NCBI GenBank assembly: GCA_964352715.1
Contig: CAYGSU010000016.1
Location: 1 to 59,029 of the forward strand
Origin: JAVKBW01 sp964352715
GTDB taxonomy: Bacteria > Pseudomonadota > Alphaproteobacteria > UBA8366 > Aestuariispiraceae
DNA length: 59,029 nt
Direction of reading: 5' to 3'
Position numbers and translations under genes: made by a program. This document shows positions 25,334 through 33,934 of the stretch, piece after piece (within the stretch, counting starts at the first letter, position 1; each line of letters opens with the position of its first letter). The notes beneath the pieces are model-generated. The model was given only the letters and a program-made list of their open reading frames with translations, did no database searches and was not told the DNA's origin.

Positions 25334-26824
25334 ATGTCTCAAAGGCAAGTATGCGCAATTCTGGGACTGGGGGTGGCCGGTTCGCATCTGGCGGATGCGC
25401 TTCGCGGCCATCATTCCCCGGAAAGCCTTGGTCTGGTCGGGTTCGATCCGGCGCTGGCCGATGCATCCCAGCGGCCCCGGCTTGAGCGGCTTGCGAGCGA
25501 GCAGTCGCTGGAGCTGAACGCATCGCTGGCCGATGCCGTTGCACGGGCGGATATCGTCATATCCCTCGTGCCGGGCACGGTTGCCATTTCGACCGCTGCA
25601 CACTGTGCCGCGGCGATGCGGCCAGGTTCTATCTTTGTCGATATGAACTCCATCACCGGTGAAATGGTGGCTGAAATGGCCCCGGCCTTGGAAAAGGCCG
25701 GGGTCGATCTGGTTGATGGCGCGGTGCTCGGCAATTTTGAAGGCGGTGGCCGGATGCCGATCGTGCTGTGCGGCGACAAGGCGGAAGATATCAAAGCGCT
25801 ACTGCCGGATGACCGGTTTCTGACAGATATCGTGCCCGGCAAGCCGGGTGATGCTTCGACCCTGAAAATGCTGCGCAGCGTCATGCTGAAGGGATTGGAG
25901 ACGCTGGCGGTGGAATGTCTTGTCGCTGCCGAGGCGAAAGGGGTTGGCGATACGATCTTTGAAGTGTTCAAGGATCTGGAGCAGCCATTCATCGACAAGA
26001 TGAAGGTATTGACCCGCACCCATCTGGTTCACGGCGAACGCCGGATGAAGGAAGTGCAGCGGGTGCAATCGGTTCTGGCCGGTGAGAATATCGACGGCAT
26101 CATGACTGATGCCACCTACCGGTTTTTTCGCCGTACGGTCGATGCCGATGTTCGGCCGAAAGACGGCACGCTGCCGGATCTGGCTACGGCGGTGAAAACC
26201 CTGCTTGCGGTATCGACCAGACCGGAAAAGGAAGAAGACAAGCCGGGGATCGCGCCCTGCTGGATCGAAACCAAAGACCCGGACGATCCTGCGATCAAGG
26301 ATGCCTATGACGAACTGCGCCGGCATAACGGCAGAGACTACAATCTCTATCGGGCAAGTTCTCTGCGGCCTGATCCGATCGTCGCGGCGGACGCGCATTA
26401 CCGCACCTCTCTGCATGATGAACGGAACTCTCTACCCCAGTCTGTGCTGGAAATGGCATCGACTCAGGCTGCAATTCTAGCAGAGTGCCACTATGCGACC
26501 CAGAATCACGGCCGGAATTTCATCCGGCTGTGCGGTGACGACGAAGTCGCCAAGGAAAGATTTCAGGCCATGCTTCGGCATGACTGGGAGAACAGTCTGT
26601 TCGACGAGCGTGAACAGGCCTTGTTGAAACATGGCGAAAAACTCGCCCTGCGACCCGACTTGATGAGAGAGGACGATATTGTCCGGCTTCGTAACGCTGG
26701 CCTCAAGGATGTTGAAATTCTTGAGGCGACCCAGGCCATGGCCGGGTTTGCGTATTGGAGCCGGTACATAAACGGGCTCGGCATCAAGTTGGCTGACGAG
26801 CAGATCGGAAGAGAAGGAATCTGA
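25334..26824 (+). CDS. Fusion of a 6PGDH-like/DUF1932 dehydrogenase with an AhpD-like domain
   Basis: A 496-residue two-part protein. Residues 1-290 form a beta-hydroxyacid/6-phosphogluconate dehydrogenase-like unit: ILGLGVAGSHLADAL nucleotide site, VDMNSITGEMV, DGAVLGNFEGGG, and KMLRSVMLKGLETL with the catalytic-type Lys. Residues 300-496 resemble carboxymuconolactone-decarboxylase/AhpD peroxidase-related proteins (SLRPDPIVAADAHY, AECHYATQNHG). In the usual CxxC the second Cys is Ala, so classic disulfide peroxidase chemistry is unlikely. It sits 18 nt after the ligase gene and 26 nt before mttB homologue 3. The paired activities are unknown. Confidence 0.75.
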   Translation: MSQRQVCAILGLGVAGSHLADALRGHHSPESLGLVGFDPALADASQRPRLERLASEQSLELNASLADAVARADIVISLVPGTVAISTAAHCAAAMRPGSIFVDMNSITGEMVAEMAPALEKAGVDLVDGAVLGNFEGGGRMPIVLCGDKAEDIKALLPDDRFLTDIVPGKPGDASTLKMLRSVMLKGLETLAVECLVAAEAKGVGDTIFEVFKDLEQPFIDKMKVLTRTHLVHGERRMKEVQRVQSVLAGENIDGIMTDATYRFFRRTVDADVRPKDGTLPDLATAVKTLLAVSTRPEKEEDKPGIAPCWIETKDPDDPAIKDAYDELRRHNGRDYNLYRASSLRPDPIVAADAHYRTSLHDERNSLPQSVLEMASTQAAILAECHYATQNHGRNFIRLCGDDEVAKERFQAMLRHDWENSLFDEREQALLKHGEKLALRPDLMREDDIVRLRNAGLKDVEILEATQAMAGFAYWSRYINGLGIKLADEQIGREGI

Positions 26825-26850
26825 TACGTATTTGTCGCAGGAGATGAAAA

Positions 26851-28266
26851 ATGGCACGCCGTACAAGCAGGCGCAGAGACAGGCAGACACCGGAACAGAA
26901 TATTGAGTTCAACCGTTCGCTGAGACTGACGTTGTACTCCGGCGAAGAGTTGGAGCGTCTGGCAGAGGCCTGTTTCACCATCATGAACGATGTCGGTCTG
27001 CGGGTCGTCGATCTGGCCGCCCGCAAGCTGCTGCTTTCGACCGGGCAGGCGAAAGAAGGCATCGAAGATTTCATTCACTACGAACCGGATCTTGTTAAGC
27101 GGGCGCTGGAAACCGTGCCGGGCAAGGTCGAACTTTACACGCGCGAAGGAAAACTGTCGGTTTCGACAGACGCCAATTCCCATGCCTTCGTGCCGGGGCA
27201 TAACTGCGTCAACATCTATGACCACAGAACAGGCGAGCACCGGGATTGCCACCTTGCCGATATCGCCAATACCGGCAAGGTGATTGAAGCCCTGCCGAAC
27301 ATACATGCGGCGGCATCAATGGGTTTTCCGCGCGATGTGAAGCCGGAAGAAGAAGCGGTCGGCACCGTCAGAACCCTTGCCGCCAACACTGTGAAACCGA
27401 TTGTATTTACCGGTCAGGATGAGGTGCTTGTCGAAGAGATTTGGACCTTTCTGGCGGAACAGGTTGGCGGCTGGGATAATCTGGCGGAAAAGCCCTATGG
27501 GCTTGATCTGACCGGACCGCTGTCGCCGCTCAAGCTTGGCGAGGAAACCTGCCGCCGGGTGATGTTCGAGGCCGAGCGGCACTTACCTACCGTCTGCTAT
27601 CCAGCCCTGTTTCCCGGCATGTCGGGCCCCATCACGGTTTCCGGCGCGGTGGTTCAGTCGGTTGTCGAAACTTTGGGTGGGCTGGTGCTGAACCAGCTTG
27701 TCAGGCCGGGCGCGCCGATCATGTCCGGCACATCTGTGCTACCGATGGATCTGCGACAGGCGAATCTGGCCTATGGCAGCCCTGAATACGCCTTGTCGGG
27801 TCTTGGCATGTCGGAATTGCTGCGACATCTCGGTGTGCCAAGCTGGCTTGGCGGCGGCTGTTCTGACAGCCACGTCTTTGACGGTCAGGCGGCGGCAGAA
27901 GCCGCAGCGACTTTGACGGCGGCATCCCTTGGGCCGTCGGCCTTCATCCATAATCTCGGTTTCCTAAGTGGTGGCCGAACCGGGTCGCTGGAAATGCTGG
28001 TGCATTGCGATGAAGTTGCCGGCTGGATCGGCCGTTTCTCAACTGGAGCCGGTGCCTCAATCGAGGATATCGGGGTCGAGGTGGTGAAACGGGCGGCGGT
28101 CGACAACGCCTATCTGACGGATGAACACACGCGCAGCCGGTACATGGGCGAAGTCTGGTTGCCGACGCTTTTCCAGCGCAACGACCTGAAAGCGTGGCAG
28201 AATGACGGCGCCAATGATCTCACGGCGCGCATCCGCGAAAAACTGTTCGAGATACTAGGCGATTAG
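26851..28266 (+). CDS. MttB-family (COG5598) methyltransferase homologue 3, divergent and shorter
   Basis: A 471-residue family member clearly distinct from the two other copies. It shares the fold signatures FTIMNDVGLRV, FPGMSGPITVSGAVVQS, and AYGSPEYALSG in place of SPAFGTPEY. The tail is Arg-rich (ARRTSRRRDRQ). No amber codon interrupts it. GCAGGAG at 26838-26844 supports the start. It is cotranscribed with a GS-like ligase, a fusion dehydrogenase and a deacylase, which suggests a substrate different from those of the paralogues. No corrinoid protein is present, so methyl transfer to cobalamin is only a family expectation. Confidence 0.8.
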   Translation: MARRTSRRRDRQTPEQNIEFNRSLRLTLYSGEELERLAEACFTIMNDVGLRVVDLAARKLLLSTGQAKEGIEDFIHYEPDLVKRALETVPGKVELYTREGKLSVSTDANSHAFVPGHNCVNIYDHRTGEHRDCHLADIANTGKVIEALPNIHAAASMGFPRDVKPEEEAVGTVRTLAANTVKPIVFTGQDEVLVEEIWTFLAEQVGGWDNLAEKPYGLDLTGPLSPLKLGEETCRRVMFEAERHLPTVCYPALFPGMSGPITVSGAVVQSVVETLGGLVLNQLVRPGAPIMSGTSVLPMDLRQANLAYGSPEYALSGLGMSELLRHLGVPSWLGGGCSDSHVFDGQAAAEAAATLTAASLGPSAFIHNLGFLSGGRTGSLEMLVHCDEVAGWIGRFSTGAGASIEDIGVEVVKRAAVDNAYLTDEHTRSRYMGEVWLPTLFQRNDLKAWQNDGANDLTARIREKLFEILGD

Positions 28267-28276
28267 GAGAAAGCTC

Positions 28277-29305
28277 ATGCCGGTTTATGGACCTATATCG
28301 TGGGATATCGATTTCGATTCACCCGGCATTCGGCATGACCGGCTGAAGCTGCTGCATTCGGACGATGCGAATGCCTATGCCGAGATGCAGATACCTGTAT
28401 CGGTCCTGAAGAACGGCGATGGGCCGACTGTGCTACTGACCGCGGGCAATCACGGCAATGAATATGAAGGGCAGATGATTCTTCGCAATCTTCTGGCGTC
28501 GATCGTGCTTGAAAAGCTCAATGGGCGTCTGATCGTCCTGCCGGCCTTCAACGCACCGGCGGTGCGGGCGAACCAGAGGGTTTCGCCGCTGGATGGCGGC
28601 AATCTCAACCGGGCTTTTCCGGGTGCGCCGGATCAAGGACCGACGAAGGCCATTGCCGGAGTTGTTACAAACCATCTGCTGCCGATGGCGGACTGGGCGA
28701 TGGATTTTCATTCCGGCGACCGCTCCAGCCAGTTTCTCCTGAGCGGTTTTCTATGTTCCTGCGCCGATATCGCGATGCATGAAAGGAATGTGGAATTCGC
28801 GTCGGTGTTTGCTGCCCCCTATACCTTTGTCGTGGACGGAACGGGCTGGCAGATTGGATACGACCCACAGGCCCACAATCAGGGTGTTCCATTGATCTCT
28901 ACAGAGTTGGGCGGGGGTGGCGGCGTGACCGCCGTTTCGGTGGAAACCGGCCGCCGCGGTCTGCGCCGGGTATTGCACTGGCTGGAGGTCTATCCGGACG
29001 AGGCGCCAGCCGAACCGACTCCGGAAACGAAATGGCTGAAATTCTGGGGGCTCGACGCCAACATCCCCAGTCCGACGGACGGGCTTTTCGAACCGCTTGT
29101 TTCTTTCGGCGACCGTGTTTCGGCCGGGCAGCCGGCGGCGCGGGTGCATCTGACATGGCGTCCCGGGAAATTCGAGACCGTAACCTTCCCGCATGATGGC
29201 ACGGTCGCAGTGATGCGGCGCTATGCCGCTGTTCGCGCCGGCGACTACCTGTTCAGCGTAACGCCGGAAGTGGGCCGTAAAACTGTGCTCGCAATGGCCG
29301 GCTAG
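28277..29305 (+). CDS. Succinylglutamate desuccinylase/aspartoacylase-like zinc deacylase
   Basis: A 342-residue M14-type amidohydrolase. Zinc ligands are expected in AGNHGNEYEG (His and Glu, about residues 56-65) and DFHSGD (His, about residue 147). The substrate-binding block is LNGRLIVLPAFNAPAVRANQ followed by DGGNLNRAFPG. Family members remove acyl groups from amino acids or diamines (AstE, aspartoacylase, the ectoine-pathway DoeB). It closes the operon 10 nt after mttB homologue 3. Cleavage of an amide made by the GS-like ligase is an attractive inference. It overlaps the convergent M29-like gene by 4 nt. Confidence 0.83.
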   Translation: MPVYGPISWDIDFDSPGIRHDRLKLLHSDDANAYAEMQIPVSVLKNGDGPTVLLTAGNHGNEYEGQMILRNLLASIVLEKLNGRLIVLPAFNAPAVRANQRVSPLDGGNLNRAFPGAPDQGPTKAIAGVVTNHLLPMADWAMDFHSGDRSSQFLLSGFLCSCADIAMHERNVEFASVFAAPYTFVVDGTGWQIGYDPQAHNQGVPLISTELGGGGGVTAVSVETGRRGLRRVLHWLEVYPDEAPAEPTPETKWLKFWGLDANIPSPTDGLFEPLVSFGDRVSAGQPAARVHLTWRPGKFETVTFPHDGTVAVMRRYAAVRAGDYLFSVTPEVGRKTVLAMAG

Positions 29306-30405
29306 ACGCCGATGTCGCGTCTGGTCTCGAAGGTTTCCGGTGTTGCGCCATATCTGGAAAGCAGCGCCTGAAAGTCCGGTTCCCGCAGCAGCGTCAGCGC
29401 ACCGTCTTTCCAGAACGGGTTCCCATCGAAGCTGGTCGTGTGATCCATGACATGCCAGGAAATCTCGCCCGGTGCATAGTCCGCTCCGCTGTGGAAATGC
29501 ACATCGCGCGGGCTGGCGAACACAACGCCGTGCCAGCGCACCGGATCGTCGGACGGGTCAGCGGCGTAGAAGGTTCTGGGATTAACGCCGGCATGCCACG
29601 AATGAATGTTGCGGATATCGACGCCGAGTGCTTTTTCCACCATTTCGTAGTGTCGCCAAAGCTTGCCGACAGTCTCGCCGTCGCCCTCAAAATCGATCAG
29701 GCGCCCATCCTTGACGATGGCTGTGACCGGAGTGGCCAACCGGCAGACCTCCGGATCATAGACATGGGTGTTGGTGCCGGTAACCCAGCGCTGCAAAACA
29801 ATTTTCCCCGACATTTCGTCGCACAGGATCGGGCGATGCACAGTAACCGGAAACAGGTTCAGCGTGAAGTTGAGGCTATCGGTTTTCGGCGCGTCCATCG
29901 GGGTGCTTGGCCCGCGCAGGTCGGTTCCGGCCGGGCAGGTGATGTGATATTCCGACGTGGCATCCAGCCGCTGCTGCACCATGCCCAGCATATCCATGAA
30001 CAGGGCATGCGGGGTGGTTGCGAAATCTGACCCCAGGGCCTCGATATCGAAAGCATAGGCAATGGTTTTGCTGCCGTTGCCCGGTAACGGCCGAAACCGC
30101 ATCTGGTCGCCAATACGATTGAAAAATATCGTGTGGTCGACATGCTCCATGGCGGCGGCGAGGGCAGGGGGAACATCATCGGGCCCGGCGATGCGCTGGG
30201 TTTCCATATGCAAAACATCTGCGCCCATGTCTCGTGCAAGCGCCATCGTCAGCTTCGGGCCGGCGGCATCGAAATATCCGAACGAAGGATCTTCTGTGAC
30301 CATCAGTACCCGGTCGCCCGGCTTCAGACCGACACAGTTTTCCAGCAGATTGCGTGCGCCCCGCGCAGCCTCTGTTTCAGTGTCGGTTCGTGCGAGTACG
30401 GCCAT
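29302..30405 (-). CDS. M29 aminopeptidase / NicX-like metalloenzyme, paralogue A
   Basis: A 367-residue protein related to the leucyl aminopeptidase M29 fold shared with 2,5-dihydroxypyridine 5,6-dioxygenase NicX. Recognisable blocks are RNLLENCVGLKPGDRVLMVTE, SWHAGVNPRTFY, and the His/Asp-rich C-terminus (DVHFHSGADY, then DHTTSFDGNPFWKDG), which likely binds metal. ATG 30405 is chosen for GGAGGC at 30412-30417; the longer TTG frame to 30441 lacks one. A close relative lies at 39402. Both are reached by a TGTGATCACA box. Peptidase versus ring-opening activity cannot be decided. Confidence 0.6.
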   Translation of the reverse strand: MAVLARTDTETEAARGARNLLENCVGLKPGDRVLMVTEDPSFGYFDAAGPKLTMALARDMGADVLHMETQRIAGPDDVPPALAAAMEHVDHTIFFNRIGDQMRFRPLPGNGSKTIAYAFDIEALGSDFATTPHALFMDMLGMVQQRLDATSEYHITCPAGTDLRGPSTPMDAPKTDSLNFTLNLFPVTVHRPILCDEMSGKIVLQRWVTGTNTHVYDPEVCRLATPVTAIVKDGRLIDFEGDGETVGKLWRHYEMVEKALGVDIRNIHSWHAGVNPRTFYAADPSDDPVRWHGVVFASPRDVHFHSGADYAPGEISWHVMDHTTSFDGNPFWKDGALTLLREPDFQALLSRYGATPETFETRRDIGV

Positions 30406-30491
30406 GGCGTCGCCTCCGCTGATTCCGGTTGATTCGGTCAATTTGACTGCCGATTATTCTGGATTGTCCGGTCCTGCGGTGCAATAAAAAC

Positions 30492-30501
30492 TGTGATCAC
30501 A
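30492..30501. promoter_or_regulatory. TGTGATCACA operator copy
   Basis: A perfect palindrome between the divergent M29-like gene (start 30405) and the alpha/beta hydrolase (start about 30523). It ends only about 21 nt before the hydrolase start, so it would sit at the transcription start or in the leader of that gene. Confidence 0.72.
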
Positions 30502-30522
30502 CGGTGGTTTCGGATGGATGTT

Positions 30523-31530
30523 ATGGATTATGAAATCTTTTCGCTTGGCGATGTGACCCTGCAATCCGGCACGGTGTTGCGTGACGCGAAACTGGCTTAC
30601 ACTACGCACGGAACGTTGAATGCGGCGGGCGACAACGCCGTTCTGATGCCGACATTCTACACTGGTACCAATACGCGGAATGAAGGATTTTTCGGGCCGG
30701 GCCGGGCGCTCGATCCTGCGCGGCATTTCATTGTTTCGGTGAATCTGTTCGGTAACGGCCGCTCTTCGTCGCCCAGCAACACACCGCCGCCGCACGATGG
30801 TCCGCGCTTTCCGACTATCACCTATTTCGACAACGTGGCCTGTCAGCACAGGTTGCTGACCGAACATCTCGGCGTTTCGTCGCTGGCGCTGGTGGTCGGC
30901 TGGTCAATGGCGGCAGCGCAATCGTTTCAGTGGGGTGCGCAATATCCTGACATGGTAAAGGCGATCCTGCCGTTCTGCGGATCGGCAAAGACCTCACCGC
31001 ACAATTTTGTTTTTCTGGAAGGCGTGAAGGCTGCGCTGATGGCAGATGCTGCTTTCAAGAACGGCGACTATAAGGAACAGCCGGAAAAAGGTCTGAAGGC
31101 GTTTGGCGTGGTCTATGCCGGATGGGCGTTTTCGCAGACATTCTATCGAGAAGGCCTGTACAAAAAGGCCGGATTCGAAACGGTCGACGCGCTGCTGAAA
31201 GACTGGGAAGACGATCACTATCAGAACTGGGATGCCAACAATCTGCTGGCGAAATTGTGGACCTGGCAGCGCGGCGACATCAGCGCGAACGAGATTTACG
31301 GTGGAGATATCAAGAGAGCGCTCGGTGCGATCAGGGCGAAAGCAATTGTCATGCCCTGCAAGCAGGATCTGTATTTCCCGCCAGAAGACAATGAAATCGA
31401 AGTTGGGCATATGCCGAATGCGGAATTACGTGTCTACGATTCTCCGTTCGGCCACTGCGCGCCCAGCCCTGGCAACGACGCCGGGTTCACGGCGGCACTC
31501 GACCGGGCAATAGCAGAACTTCTGGCGTGA
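30523..31530 (+). CDS. Alpha/beta-hydrolase, homoserine O-acetyltransferase-like
   Basis: A 335-residue alpha/beta-hydrolase of the MetX-like group. The nucleophile elbow is GWSMAA (about residue 129), the acid KQDLYFPPED and the catalytic His in FGHCAPSPG. An oxyanion-like FGNGRSSSP lies near residue 78. MetX homologues include acetyltransferases and simple esterases or amidases. The frame is open from a GTG inside the operator (30493); ATG 30523 (MDYEIFSLGDVTLQSG) or ATG 30514 is more likely. It is convergent with, and 1 nt from, the Rieske gene at 31531. Confidence 0.75.
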   Translation: MDYEIFSLGDVTLQSGTVLRDAKLAYTTHGTLNAAGDNAVLMPTFYTGTNTRNEGFFGPGRALDPARHFIVSVNLFGNGRSSSPSNTPPPHDGPRFPTITYFDNVACQHRLLTEHLGVSSLALVVGWSMAAAQSFQWGAQYPDMVKAILPFCGSAKTSPHNFVFLEGVKAALMADAAFKNGDYKEQPEKGLKAFGVVYAGWAFSQTFYREGLYKKAGFETVDALLKDWEDDHYQNWDANNLLAKLWTWQRGDISANEIYGGDIKRALGAIRAKAIVMPCKQDLYFPPEDNEIEVGHMPNAELRVYDSPFGHCAPSPGNDAGFTAALDRAIAELLA

Positions 31531-32634
31531 TCAGCCGCCGACGCCGTCCAGCACCAGTTCCTGGAACCGGCGAACGGAATCCTCCCAGTGCGGTGAGAGC
31601 ACACCGCCGTCTGCTGCGCAGGACGCCATGCGGCCCTGCTGCAGACGCTCGCAGATATCATGATCTTCCTTGTGAACGTCCCACCACAAAGACTGCAATC
31701 GTGCGACGGCGTCCGGTCCGGGATTTGTGCCGGTCGTTGAATAGATCACCCTCTGCTGCTTCGTCTGGCCTGCGCCGGCCGGTATGTTCAGATGCACGCC
31801 GAGTTGATCAGGGAAATACCGGCCCAGCACGAAGTTCGGAAACAGGGTCAGATACTGTGAGCTGACTGCCAGCGTGTTGCGGCCTTCGGCTTTACCACCC
31901 GTCTCGGCAACATCAACCGCGCTGCCGAGGCAAATCCCGTCGCAGACCGTGTGATGGTCCGTCAGCGGCTGGTCGGTTGTGGTGCGATGCACGTACTGGA
32001 CATGATACGGCTCAATGAAGTTTTCCATCAGCGCCTTCCAATTGGTCGGCACCACGCCGAAATCCAGCGTCGCGAGCGGGATCAACCCGTCGAGGTCGAT
32101 ATCGACCAATCTTCGGGCAAGCGGCTGCACATGATCGTCGATCGGGGGCGCATCGCCGCTGAGATTGACGAAAATCCAGTCATGCCAGACTGCCGTCCTG
32201 ACCGGGTGAAGACTGTGGGCGGATTTGTCGAGCGCCGGCGGATCGTGATCGTTCGGACCGCCGAAATGTGGTGTCGACCGCAAGCCGCCGTCCAGCCCGT
32301 AAGCCCAGGCGTGGTACGGGCAGGTCAATACCTTGCCGGCCTTTTGCGGGCGGTCGACAAGTTTCAGGCAGCGGTGGCGACAGACATTCAGGAAGCCTTT
32401 GACCGATCCGTTGATCTGGCGAACCAGGATGACCGGCTGACCGGCGACGTCGGTCGGGAGAACCCAGCCGGCCTCGGGTATGGCGTGCAGAAAGCCGGCG
32501 AAAACCCAGCTGTTCTTGAGCAGGCTCTCGCATTCGCGGCCATAAAAGGCATCATCGATATAGGCTGCCGCCGGCAGGCCGCGCGGGATCGCGGTTACTG
32601 CCTTGAAATCGGAAAAGGCGTCGCCAGCAGTCAT
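31531..32634 (-). CDS. Rieske oxygenase of the GbcA/CntA type
   Basis: A 367-residue alpha subunit with CRHRCLKLV and CPYHAWAYGLDG as Rieske motifs. The iron segment is ENFIEPYHVQYVH, with Glu in the bridging position as in CntA. It ends an operon with glyoxalase and GST genes (gaps 23 and 32 nt), driven from the operator-bearing promoter near 33800. N-demethylation releases formaldehyde; the two glutathione-related partners may handle a toxic product, which is inference. No reductase is adjacent. Confidence 0.82.
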   Translation of the reverse strand: MTAGDAFSDFKAVTAIPRGLPAAAYIDDAFYGRECESLLKNSWVFAGFLHAIPEAGWVLPTDVAGQPVILVRQINGSVKGFLNVCRHRCLKLVDRPQKAGKVLTCPYHAWAYGLDGGLRSTPHFGGPNDHDPPALDKSAHSLHPVRTAVWHDWIFVNLSGDAPPIDDHVQPLARRLVDIDLDGLIPLATLDFGVVPTNWKALMENFIEPYHVQYVHRTTTDQPLTDHHTVCDGICLGSAVDVAETGGKAEGRNTLAVSSQYLTLFPNFVLGRYFPDQLGVHLNIPAGAGQTKQQRVIYSTTGTNPGPDAVARLQSLWWDVHKEDHDICERLQQGRMASCAADGGVLSPHWEDSVRRFQELVLDGVGG

Positions 32635-32657
32635 GGGCGGTTTTCCTGTGCCGGGTG

Positions 32658-33059
32658 TCAGGTCCCGAGCGGTTGCAGCAGTTCCACTTTATAGCCGTCC
32701 GGGTCTTCCACGAAGGCGATGACCCGCGTGCCGTTTTTCATCGGGCCGGCCGGCCGCGTGATATTGGCGCCCGCAGCGGCAAGGTCTTCGCAAGCCTTGT
32801 AGACGTCCGGCACTTCCAGCGCGACATGGCCCCAGCCGTTGCCCTTGTCGTACGACTCCTTCTGGTCCCAGTTGCAGGTCAGCTCGATCGCCGGGTGAGT
32901 CTCCTCCGGGCCGTAGCCGACAAAGGTATTGGTGAACCGGCCTTCCGGGTATTCGGCTGATCGAAGAACCTTCATCCCCAGGATGCGGCAATAAAAGTCA
33001 ATCGACTTGTCGAGGTCGGTAACCCGCATCATCGTATGGGCAAGGCGATATTCAGTCAT
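32658..33059 (-). CDS. gloA: Glyoxalase I-like (VOC) protein
   Basis: A 133-residue lactoylglutathione lyase-like protein. Metal ligands expected in the glyoxalase pattern are visible: His in RLAHTMMRV, Glu in AIELTCNW, His in GHVALEV and Glu in YKVELLQP. FYCRILGMKVLR near residue 22 is the usual first helix. It converts the hemithioacetal of methylglyoxal and glutathione to lactoylglutathione. GGAGGAAAA precedes the start. Its position between a GST and a Rieske gene suggests a pathway-specific aldehyde adduct rather than housekeeping methylglyoxal removal, although that is not shown. Confidence 0.85.
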   Translation of the reverse strand: MTEYRLAHTMMRVTDLDKSIDFYCRILGMKVLRSAEYPEGRFTNTFVGYGPEETHPAIELTCNWDQKESYDKGNGWGHVALEVPDVYKACEDLAAAGANITRPAGPMKNGTRVIAFVEDPDGYKVELLQPLGT

Positions 33060-33091
33060 AGTTTTCCTCCAGTCTGGTCTTTACTCTCGGA

Positions 33092-33757
33092 CTATTCGGC
33101 CGCCACATCGGGTGACGGACCTTTAATTGGCGCATTCCGTTTGCTCATGTGCAGGGCGTAAATCTTTTCGACAGCCGGCCGGGCCATCATTCTGTCAACA
33201 TGCTGTTTGATGACCGGGTAATCCTCCATCGGGCCGGGGTATATTTCAGGCCAGATGGCCTGCAGAGCCAGCAGAAAATCCAGCACCGTGATTTGCTCGC
33301 CAAAGAAGAATGGCCCGTCGCCGATTGCGTCTGACACTGTCGACAGAATCTTGGCGAGCCTCACCCTGGATGCCGCCTTGAACCGTTCCTGCGTTTCGTC
33401 ATCGGCGAAGTAGACTTCCGGGTGGAATTGCACCATGACATCCGGCTGCAACGTCGTTCCCAGATAGTAGTACCATTGCAGAAAGCGGCCGCGCCGGGGG
33501 TCGCCGACCGGAATCTGGTAAGCGCCGTCGCCGTGCTTCTCGGCAAGGTAGAGGGCGATCGCGCCGGTCTCGAAAACCGGCCCCTCCGGTGTCATTAACG
33601 CCGGTACCCGCGCATGCGGCGATACCTTCAGAAAGTCGGCATCCGGCGTATCGGTAAAGATGCCGACCCAGCGACAATCATAATCCAGTTGCAGTTCTTC
33701 CATCAGGCAATGAACGGTCATCGCGTAGGAATTGGGGTAGGTGTAGAGCGTGTACAT
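33092..33757 (-). CDS. Glutathione S-transferase-like protein
   Basis: A 221-residue GST. The N-terminal thioredoxin-like domain opens LYTYPNSYAMTVHCLMEELQL and has the cis-Pro/ser motif VPALMTPEGPVFETGAIALYL (about residues 52-72). The C-terminal helical domain contains ITVLDFLLALQAIWP, the conserved Asp N-cap. AGGAAG precedes ATG 33757. It is the first gene of the three-gene operon, with a TTGACA-like -35 (33814-33809) and an operator just upstream of it. Confidence 0.82.
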   Translation of the reverse strand: MYTLYTYPNSYAMTVHCLMEELQLDYDCRWVGIFTDTPDADFLKVSPHARVPALMTPEGPVFETGAIALYLAEKHGDGAYQIPVGDPRRGRFLQWYYYLGTTLQPDVMVQFHPEVYFADDETQERFKAASRVRLAKILSTVSDAIGDGPFFFGEQITVLDFLLALQAIWPEIYPGPMEDYPVIKQHVDRMMARPAVEKIYALHMSKRNAPIKGPSPDVAAE

Positions 33758-33819
33758 TCAGCTTCCTGCTATGACTTGGCATAGCATAGTCAGAGACTTG
33801 GCGAATCGTGTCAACAAAC

Positions 33820-33829
33820 TGTGATCACG
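33820..33829. promoter_or_regulatory. TGTGATCACG operator copy
   Basis: One mismatch to the palindrome. It lies 6 nt upstream of a TTGACA hexamer serving the minus-strand GST operon, and 190 nt from the GntR gene start. Confidence 0.68.
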
Positions 33830-33934
33830 AAATATGGTTGTGTTTTCCGTACTTCTAACATGTTGATTTGCATCAAAGATCGAGTCTAGTTTTCAAGAGG
33901 GTTGTGTTTTCCATCATGCACCTTAAAAGAAAAA

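Noticed and set aside
10934..28266. Pyrrolysine-containing MttB
   Set aside because: All three frames are open through their full length with no internal TAG, and no pyl genes are seen.
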